Part shown: positions 1 to 4,436 of the stretch, in pieces
Layout of the letters: each line of letters opens with the position of its first letter
How positions within the stretch are numbered: position 1 is the stretch's first letter
NCBI GenBank assembly: GCA_963643225.1
Contig: CAVIIX010000040.1
Coordinates: 1 to 6,240, forward strand
Origin: UBA1258 sp963643225
GTDB taxonomy: Bacteria > Bacillota > Clostridia > Lachnospirales > Lachnospiraceae
Length of the DNA: 6,240 bases
Direction of reading: 5' to 3'
Translations under genes and position numbers: made by a program
The notes under the pieces: model-generated
Database searches by the model: none
Seen by the model: only the letters and a program-made list of their open reading frames with translations
What the model was told of the DNA's origin: nothing

Positions 1-42
1 TCGTGTAATATATCCATTGTTGCAAGACATACAACTTTATAT

Positions 43-114
43 GCGCGAGTGGCTCAGCGGTGGAGCACCACCTTGCCAAGGTGGGGGCCGCGGGTTCGAT
101 CCCCGTCTCGCGCT
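43..114 (+). tRNA. tRNA-Gly, anticodon GCC
   Basis: A full cloverleaf can be folded by eye. The acceptor stem is GCGCGAG (43-49) with CTCGCGC (107-113), and the discriminator base is T114, as usual for bacterial tRNA-Gly. The D stem is GCTC/GAGC (52-55 with 63-66). The anticodon stem is CCACC/GGTGG (68-72 with 80-84) around loop TTGCCAA, which puts anticodon GCC at 75-77, reading GGC and GGT codons. The variable loop is 85-89. The T arm (90-106) has the loop TTCGATC. The CCA end is not encoded, because CTAAAA follows, so it must be added by nucleotidyltransferase. Only 42 bases lie upstream, and I see no convincing promoter there beyond a TAATAT at 6-11, so the tRNA could be the last member of a longer cluster. 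Confidence 0.97.
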
Positions 115-116
115 CT

Positions 117-148
117 AAAAAAGGACATCCAATAGGATGTCCTTTTTT
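117..148. terminator. Bidirectional rho-independent terminator
   Basis: A perfect 14-bp inverted repeat (117-130 with 135-148) surrounds the tetraloop AATA. The stem core is GGACATCC/GGATGTCC, and its outer six pairs are an A-run facing a T-run, so each strand has a T tract after the hairpin. It begins three bases after the tRNA and must end that transcript. Read on the minus strand it is also the first strong terminator reached by transcripts of the convergent LUD gene. Confidence 0.93.
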
Positions 149-150
149 AA

Positions 151-183
151 CCTATATGGAATTGCAACGAAATTTTCTATAGG
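151..183. repeat. Imperfect inverted repeat in the tRNA/LUD spacer
   Basis: CCTATA (151-156) pairs with TATAGG (178-183). After one mismatch and two possible G-T wobbles, AATT (160-163) pairs with AATT (171-174), leaving a seven-base loop at 164-170. It sits directly beside the bidirectional terminator. In RNA from the LUD gene it would form the last hairpin before termination. No function is known; it may simply be a structured 3' end. Confidence 0.5.
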
Positions 184-231
184 ATAAAAAACACTACGTG
201 CCAAGAATGCGCACTCGCGCGTAAGGAATAT

Positions 232-245
232 GTCGCTATAGCGAC
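232..245. repeat. Perfect 14-bp palindrome
   Basis: GTCGCTATAGCGAC reads the same on both strands with no spacer. It lies 27 bases past the stop codon of the LUD gene, in the region where that gene's 3' untranslated RNA would be. A dyad without a loop suits a dimeric DNA-binding protein better than an RNA hairpin, yet no promoter is visible beside it, so its role is open. Confidence 0.6.
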
Positions 246-272
246 CGTGCTATAAAAAAGAGCTTCGCAGTT

Positions 273-902
273 TTAATAGCCTAAGTCGTCGTTGACGAGG
301 ATTACGTGGATGCGGTCAGTGTGACGGGAGTAACGGGTAATAAGGAACTGGCAGCAGATGGTGTCTGGAGACTTGCAATTTAAGCAGGTGCCGACTTTGG
401 AACAAGGAGTGTCCTTTCCAAATCTTGCAGCGTTGATGGGAGCGGCTACGTTTCTTGCGCGCTTCATGGCACTGTCAATGTCTGTAGAAATCTTGTTCAT
501 ACCCACGATAAACAGTACATGTAAGGGCCCCTGGGCGATGGCGGATACTCTGTTTGAATTGCCGTCGATGTTGACAAGTATACCGTCGTCGGTCATGGCA
601 TTACAGCTTGATAAAAACCAGTCGGCATCGTACTGATAAAGCATTGCGGCACGCTTATCGTTTTCACGGTCTCTGTCAAGGAATTGGTAATTTCCGTTGA
701 TAAGTGCATCCTTTAATCCGATTTCCACAACGGAAGCAGAACCACCCATTGTAACCTTGTCGCCTTCCTTAATAAGCTCTAAGGCTTTCTTCAAGGCTTC
801 TTCCTTGTTTTGGGCATAATACCCTGACATGTTTCTTGATTCAAGGCCTTTAATAACCTTTGCGGCTAAAATTTCGTTACGCTTCTTTATTATTTCGTTC
901 AT
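273..902 (-). CDS. LUD-domain (LutC/YkgG-like, DUF1121-type) protein, function unknown
   Basis: This is a 209-residue cytoplasmic protein without signal peptide or membrane segment. I recognise the LUD superfamily (the fold shared by LutB/LutC lactate-utilisation proteins), and within it the short stand-alone branch often labelled lactate utilization protein or DUF1121. Supporting stretches are VTMGGSAS (about 50-57), the FLSSCNAMTDDGILVNIDG region (about 96-114), and a conserved ending RIHVILVNDDLGY. The length fits a complete family member. Cysteines cluster at 167, 173, 176, 183 and 184 near the C-terminus, which looks like a metal or Fe-S site, although that is inference. The start is ATG at 902-900 with GGGAGG (908-913 on the plus strand) five bases upstream. 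No lutA or lutB neighbour is present, so lactate oxidation should not be assumed. The gene is monocistronic within the window and converges on the tRNA. Confidence 0.85.
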   Translation of the reverse strand: MNEIIKKRNEILAAKVIKGLESRNMSGYYAQNKEEALKKALELIKEGDKVTMGGSASVVEIGLKDALINGNYQFLDRDRENDKRAAMLYQYDADWFLSSCNAMTDDGILVNIDGNSNRVSAIAQGPLHVLFIVGMNKISTDIDSAMKRARNVAAPINAARFGKDTPCSKVGTCLNCKSPDTICCQFLITRYSRHTDRIHVILVNDDLGY

Positions 903-932
903 GTTTTCCTCCCTTTGTTTTTCGTTAAGTGA

Positions 933-938
933 ATTATA
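933..938 (-). promoter_or_regulatory. Probable -10 box of the LUD gene
   Basis: The minus strand reads TATAAT, a perfect -10 consensus, about 20 bases upstream of the GGGAGG ribosome binding site. The hexamer 17 bases further upstream (TGGTGA) is a poor -35 match, so the promoter may be weak or need an activator. The short leader leaves no room for a riboswitch. Confidence 0.5.
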
Positions 939-1216
939 TCAAAAAATTATGGAAATCACCATGTAACAAGGTTAAAAAATGGAAGCAAAATGACACTTCC
1001 TGTAATCGATGCACGGCGCATTTTATGCCCCTTTTTTAAAATTTGCTTCGCAACTTCGGAAAAGTTAGAGTATCATGTTTTTTAATTCTTGATTAACAAA
1101 AGTACATAATAATGTACGCGTGCCGTTTGCAGACGGGCTAATACATGGGGTACTAGGAAAAAGGTACTAAAAGAACGGCCAAAAATATACAAAATGCCGA
1201 AAATAAGAAAATAGAA
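939..1216. other. Intergenic stretch between divergent genes
   Basis: No gene is supported in this part of the 386-bp spacer between the divergent LUD and GGDEF-EAL genes. It holds a weak hairpin followed by six T (1015-1037), the GTACAT dyad (1102-1117), a small hairpin CCGTT/GACGG with loop TGCA (1123-1136), and a direct repeat GGTACTA at 1149-1155 and 1163-1169. The last 50 bases are A-rich, as often seen upstream of Gram-positive promoters. Frames crossing it lack a ribosome binding site and resemble no family I know. Confidence 0.5.
1102..1117. repeat. Operator-like dyad GTACAT-N4-ATGTAC
   Basis: This is a perfect 6-4-6 inverted repeat in the spacer between the divergent LUD and GGDEF-EAL genes. 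It lies about 115 bases upstream of the proposed -35 of the latter. Size and symmetry match a binding site for a dimeric regulator. No protein can be assigned from the window. Confidence 0.4.
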
Positions 1217-1245
1217 TTGCACAATTTGTGTATTTTTGCTAGACT
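1217..1245 (+). promoter_or_regulatory. Extended -10 promoter of the GGDEF-EAL gene, with overlapping palindrome
   Basis: TTGCAC (1217-1222) lies 17 bases before TAGACT (1240-1245), and TGC stands immediately before the -10, giving an extended -10 promoter. The two boxes match consensus at three and four of six positions, so the TG element likely matters. Transcription would start near 1252. The dyad CACAA-T-TTGTG (1220-1230) overlaps the -35 box and the spacer, a position where a bound repressor would block RNA polymerase. Confidence 0.5.
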
Positions 1246-1257
1246 TTGATTGTAAAA

Positions 1258-1275
1258 AAGAGTCGGGGGACTCTT
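1258..1275 (+). promoter_or_regulatory. Leader hairpin just upstream of the ribosome binding site
   Basis: AAGAGTC (1258-1264) and GACTCTT (1269-1275) form a perfect 7-bp stem with loop GGGG. It would lie about six bases from the expected 5' end of the GGDEF-EAL mRNA. It ends one base before GAGGA (1277-1281), which stands seven bases before the ATG. It could protect the 5' end or modulate ribosome access. It has no T tract, so it is not a terminator. Confidence 0.5.
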
Positions 1276-1288
1276 CGAGGAAAATCGA

Positions 1289-4105
1289 ATGGTTAAAGAG
1301 GTGTCTGAAGTTTTAATGGAGCGTGAGCAGGAAATGAAGCTGCTTAGGCTCATCAACAGTGTCAGCTTTGATTTTACATTTGTCTATAATTGTAGCGACA
1401 ACACTGCTGAAATCACCAGGTACGTTGACGGAAATATCTTAGAGCCCGATAAGATTTCCAATTTCAGAAAATTCTTATTATCAAAGGCTCATCCCGATGA
1501 CTTACCCATGCTTGAAAAGGAAATACGACGCGCAAGCCAGGCTGTAGATCAGATTGGCTTTGAAGCGCGCTTTAAAGAGAGTGCAGGCAGACGATACCGC
1601 TGGCATTGTGTTAAAATGCGCCTTGCCTCCACCGATGAGGGACTTATTTACGCAGGCTCAAGCTCCTACATTGACTCAAGAAAAAACAAGGAATCGGAGC
1701 TTACCATTAAGGCACGTCAGGATCCTTTGACAGGCTTATTAAATAAAGTTGTAACACAGGAAAATATTACGGATTACATTCGGAAAAATCCAAATACCCA
1801 GTGTGCAATGATAGTATTCGACATTGATAATTTCAAAAATTACAATGACTGCATGGGCCATCTTTTCGGTGATGAAGTCATTAAGGAATCAGCTGCAATA
1901 ATCCGCAGAGCCTTTTCAAGAGACTCGGTTGTGGGTCGTATCGGCGGAGATGAATTTTTGGTATTTGTAAAGGATTTAGACGACGTAGCTTCAATTGTCA
2001 CAAGAATGGGCAGGCTTCGTGATTGCTTTAAGGACATAACCCTTGGACAGAGGGCAAATTTCAGAGTCACCTGTAGCGTTGGCATTTCCCTTTATCCGGA
2101 CATGGGCTCTAATTTCGAAGAACTTTTCCATGCAGCTGACATGGCACTTTATTCGATTAAAAATAACGGAAGAAATTCCTATGCTTTTTATACTGAGGAG
2201 CTTTACAACGAGGAGGTAATCAAGAAGGGGGCTTCAAGGCTTGAAGAGGCAACTTTTGAAACACGAGAGCCCTATTCTCTTACAAATTTTGCTTTCCGCC
2301 TTTTAAACGAATCAGAAAACGTATCAAGCGCCATCAATCTTTTGCTTTACCGCATCCGGAATGAATACGACCTTGAAGCAATTCATTTGAATGAATTAGA
2401 TTCAAAGAACATGCGCACGGAAGTGACATATGAGATAGCAAAGGAAAACAGACCGGTATGGCTTGGCCGACGTGTGGAATTTTCACATAAGGCTTTGAAG
2501 AAATTCGAGGAGGAGGAAGATAAAAACGGAGGCTATATTGTCTACGATTTTAAAGCATCAAAAAATCCTCATTTTGGTAACGGAATAGAAGAATGGCGTG
2601 GTATTGAAAGCGTTTTACATGTGAGCATGAGACTGTTTTCAAAAAATTGCGGCAATATTGAATTTATATCAAATCATGAAGCCTCCATCTGGACGCAAAA
2701 GAAAATTGACGAGATTATTTCTGTATGTAATCTTTTAACCGTTTGCTTATATTATTCCGGCAAAGTCCTAAAGGCTCAGTCTGAAGTGTCAAAATATGCT
2801 GATCTTGACCCTCTTACAGGGCTTATGAAGGAAGACTGCTTTGTAGAGGCTTCATCTAAACTCATTGCTTCAAAAGCAAATAATTCAAAGCTTGCAATTG
2901 TGTATTCTGACATCAGTAATTTTAAATATATTAACGAAGCATACGGCTATGTAACCGGAGACAAACTATTAAGCGACGTGGGAGACTACGTATCAAACAG
3001 AGTAGCAGGCGTGCTCTGTGCTGGAAGATTTTATTCAGACAACATTTTAAGAATTCAGGAATTCCCTAAGGATTTGTCCGATGAAAATCTTTTGCATGCG
3101 GTTGAAGACGAAACAAGCCAGCTTTCAAATTATTTAAGTAAGAAATTTAAGATAAATAACATAATCGTGCGCGCGGGAGTATACATTATTCCAAATAACC
3201 ACGCAGATACACTTCAGTCGATTTCAAATGCCAACATGGCAAGAAAGCTTGCTAAAGCAAGCAAGGGTGCTAACTGCATAGTCTTCGACCAGGAAATGTT
3301 TGAAAAGAGAAAGCGTCAAATCAGATACATACAGGCCCTTGACGATGCAATTAAGAACAATGAATTTTACATCGTAATGCAGCCTAAGGTGTCCGGCTCT
3401 TCAAACAGACTGGTAGGGGCAGAAGCTTTGGCACGCTGGAAAATGAGCGACGGCACTGAAGTATATCCCGATGAATTCATTCCTGCCTTTGAAAAGGATG
3501 GAAGTGTTGTGAAGCTTGACTTTTACGTATATGAAAAGGTGATGGCTTATATCAGGGAACGTCTTGATGCAGGCAAAAAGGTACTTCCGGTTTCGATGAA
3601 CGTATCCAGAGCCCACATGCTGACAGATGATTTTGTGCCGAAATTTAAAGCCCTTATAGATAAATATCAGGTGCCCACACAGTTTCTTGAGCTTGAAATC
3701 ACCGAAAGCATTTATCTTGAAAATTTAAGTTACTTTAATGCAATGATAGAAGAATTAAGGCTTATGGGCGTGAGAATTTCAATGGACGATTTCGGCTCCG
3801 GCTATTCTTCACTGAACGCTTTAAACGACTTAAAAATCGATTTATTAAAGATAGACAAAATCTTTATGAAGGATGAGACCTTAAAGGAAAGCGACAAGAC
3901 CATTATCAGATTCATTATCGATATGGCCAAGAATTTAAGCATGAAGGTGCTGTGCGAAGGTGTTGAAACCGAGTCTCAGAGAGAATTCTTAAATGACGCA
4001 GGCTGCGACCTTCATCAGGGATATCTTTATTCAAAGCCTGTCACGATTCCTGTTTTCAATGACTTTATTGACAACGAGGATATTTTATTTGCAAGGGTAG
4101 GCTAG
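1289..4105 (+). CDS. Hybrid c-di-GMP protein: PAS-like, GGDEF, GAF-like, degenerate GGDEF, EAL
   Basis: This is a 938-residue protein predicted to be cytoplasmic, with no membrane segment. Domains: a PAS-like sensor (about 20-130, ending in a PAC-like strand); a GGDEF domain (about 145-305) with DPLTGL at 145-150, FDIDNFK (D178), GH/GD at 190-195 and intact GGDEF at 219-223; a GAF-like domain (about 335-490); a second GGDEF fold (about 505-668) that keeps DPLTGL (507-512) but has YSDNI at 582-586 in place of GGDEF; and an EAL domain (about 675-930). The EAL domain keeps the expected catalytic set: E712 in EALARW, N771, E803, D833-D834 in DDFGSGYSS, K854, E890 and Q910. GGDEF domains make c-di-GMP from two GTP; EAL domains hydrolyse it to pGpG. 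The RxxD inhibitory site before the first GGDEF is not seen (residues 210-213 are SRDS). The start at 1289 is chosen for its GAGGA at 1277-1281; the ATG at 1316 has no well-placed site. Phosphodiesterase activity seems likely, cyclase activity plausible, and the signals sensed are unknown. Confidence 0.93.
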   Translation: MVKEVSEVLMEREQEMKLLRLINSVSFDFTFVYNCSDNTAEITRYVDGNILEPDKISNFRKFLLSKAHPDDLPMLEKEIRRASQAVDQIGFEARFKESAGRRYRWHCVKMRLASTDEGLIYAGSSSYIDSRKNKESELTIKARQDPLTGLLNKVVTQENITDYIRKNPNTQCAMIVFDIDNFKNYNDCMGHLFGDEVIKESAAIIRRAFSRDSVVGRIGGDEFLVFVKDLDDVASIVTRMGRLRDCFKDITLGQRANFRVTCSVGISLYPDMGSNFEELFHAADMALYSIKNNGRNSYAFYTEELYNEEVIKKGASRLEEATFETREPYSLTNFAFRLLNESENVSSAINLLLYRIRNEYDLEAIHLNELDSKNMRTEVTYEIAKENRPVWLGRRVEFSHKALKKFEEEEDKNGGYIVYDFKASKNPHFGNGIEEWRGIESVLHVSMRLFSKNCGNIEFISNHEASIWTQKKIDEIISVCNLLTVCLYYSGKVLKAQSEVSKYADLDPLTGLMKEDCFVEASSKLIASKANNSKLAIVYSDISNFKYINEAYGYVTGDKLLSDVGDYVSNRVAGVLCAGRFYSDNILRIQEFPKDLSDENLLHAVEDETSQLSNYLSKKFKINNIIVRAGVYIIPNNHADTLQSISNANMARKLAKASKGANCIVFDQEMFEKRKRQIRYIQALDDAIKNNEFYIVMQPKVSGSSNRLVGAEALARWKMSDGTEVYPDEFIPAFEKDGSVVKLDFYVYEKVMAYIRERLDAGKKVLPVSMNVSRAHMLTDDFVPKFKALIDKYQVPTQFLELEITESIYLENLSYFNAMIEELRLMGVRISMDDFGSGYSSLNALNDLKIDLLKIDKIFMKDETLKESDKTIIRFIIDMAKNLSMKVLCEGVETESQREFLNDAGCDLHQGYLYSKPVTIPVFNDFIDNEDILFARVG

Positions 4106-4134
4106 CAAGGGAAAATTTATAAAAGCTCAAGAAA

Positions 4135-4158
4135 ACCATCTGCCTTTAGGCAGTGGGT
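4135..4158 (+). repeat. Hairpin with 2x2 internal loop downstream of the GGDEF-EAL gene
   Basis: CTGCC (4140-4144) pairs with GGCAG (4149-4153) around loop TTTA. Beyond a two-by-two mismatch, ACC (4135-4137) pairs with GGT (4156-4158). No T tract follows, so it does not act as a terminator. It could be the first helix of the structured element that starts at 4160. Confidence 0.5.
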
Positions 4159-4159
4159 G

Positions 4160-4274
4160 CTCCCCGTTAGGTGTTTTGTTACAAGCCCAGTACCTCGTAA
4201 GGCACGTAGTTATGTTTTAGCAGAGCCGTAGCGAAGTAAATTGCGAATATCATTGACATAAAACAAAAGGGGAG
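4160..4274 (+). repeat. Long-range imperfect inverted repeat; candidate structured RNA or small dispersed element
   Basis: CTCCCC (4160-4165) is complementary to GGGGAG (4269-4274). After an unpaired stretch, TGTTTTGTTACAA (4172-4184) is complementary at 10 of 13 positions to TTGACATAAAACA (4253-4265). These arms enclose a 68-base core containing a further hairpin, GTACCT/AGGCAC with one A-C mismatch and loop CGTA (4190-4205). A terminator follows directly. The layout fits a folded RNA of about 115 bases with its own terminator, or a short inverted-repeat element of MITE type. I match it to no riboswitch or RNA family, including the c-di-GMP riboswitches that would suit the neighbour. Confidence 0.45.
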
Positions 4275-4301
4275 AAGAGCCTTTGATAAAAGGCTCTTTT
4301 T
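4275..4301 (+). terminator. Rho-independent terminator
   Basis: AAGAGCCTTT (4275-4284) and AAAGGCTCTT (4289-4298) form a perfect 10-bp stem with loop GATA. The T run 4297-4301 overlaps the end of the stem. It would end transcripts of the GGDEF-EAL gene or of an RNA made from the structured element, isolating the ligase gene from read-through. Confidence 0.88.
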
Positions 4302-4327
4302 CTTTTGCTTCAAAAGAAAAAGAGCTT
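4291..4327. repeat. Second hairpin overlapping the terminator arm
   Basis: Positions 4293-4307 and 4311-4325 form a perfect 15-bp inverted repeat with loop CTT (4308-4310). One G-T wobble (4292 with 4326) and an A-T pair (4291 with 4327) extend it. The left arm contains GGCTCTT of the preceding terminator, so the two hairpins cannot form in the same molecule at once. No T tract follows on either strand directly. Confidence 0.7.
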
Positions 4328-4346
4328 AAGGGAATATATAAAAACC

Positions 4347-4375
4347 TTGACTTTATGAGAAAAACATACTATGAT
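4347..4375 (+). promoter_or_regulatory. Sigma-A promoter of the acyl-CoA synthetase gene
   Basis: TTGACT (4347-4352) and TATGAT (4370-4375) each match consensus at five of six positions and are separated by the ideal 17 bases. Transcription should start near 4382, giving a leader of about 55 bases. This is the clearest promoter in the window, consistent with steady, fairly strong expression. Confidence 0.82.
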
Positions 4376-4382
4376 ACACTTC

Positions 4383-4422
4383 AGCAGTTAAAAGCGTTAA
4401 TGTGACAAAGAAACTGCTTTTT
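4383..4422 (+). promoter_or_regulatory. Leader inverted repeat with T run before the ribosome binding site
   Basis: AGCAGTT (4383-4389) pairs with AACTGCT (4412-4418) across a 22-base loop, and T4418-T4422 form a short T run. GAGGAG (4423-4428) follows immediately, eight bases before the ATG at 4437. The shape resembles a weak attenuator, or a structure that controls ribosome access. The large loop and seven pairs make it only marginally stable. Confidence 0.3.
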
Positions 4423-4436
4423 GAGGAGATAGAGAA

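Larger units (their letters stand above)
4106..4346. other. Gene-free spacer rich in secondary structure
   Basis: The 331-bp gap between the GGDEF-EAL gene and the ligase gene has no credible coding region. From left to right it holds a small hairpin with a bulged extension (4135-4158), a long-range imperfect inverted repeat (4160-4274), a terminator (4275-4301), an AT-rich hairpin sharing an arm with it (4291-4327), and then the ligase promoter and leader. The amount of structure exceeds what a simple 3' end needs, which suggests a small RNA or a dispersed repeat. Confidence 0.5.

Noticed and set aside
214..220. CTCGCGC repeating the 3' acceptor strand of the tRNA-Gly (107-113), as an attachment-site remnant would
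   Set aside because: Seven GC-rich bases are too short for an att core, and no integrase or element boundary lies between the copies.
358..636. Open plus-strand frame of 92 codons opposite the LUD gene
   Set aside because: It lies entirely antisense to a recognisable protein, has no ribosome binding site and matches no family I know.
1015..1037. Terminator-like GCAT/ATGC hairpin followed by six T
   Set aside because: The stem is only four pairs plus two beyond a mismatch, and no plus-strand gene precedes it.
1194..1201. GCCGAAAA resembling a sigma-28 (flagellar) -10 box upstream of the GGDEF-EAL gene
   Set aside because: The expected TAAA is absent at 14 to 16 bases upstream (the nearest is about 24 away), and a better extended -10 promoter lies downstream.
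1246..1288. Possible c-di-GMP riboswitch in the leader of the c-di-GMP gene
   Set aside because: The leader is about 37 bases, far below the length of either c-di-GMP riboswitch class, and their conserved cores are absent there and in 4106-4436.
1153..1356. Minus-strand frame of 67 codons crossing the promoter and start of the GGDEF-EAL gene
   Set aside because: It covers the probable promoter and leader of that gene and shows no ribosome binding site; the hydrophobic composition comes from reading an A-rich plus strand backwards.
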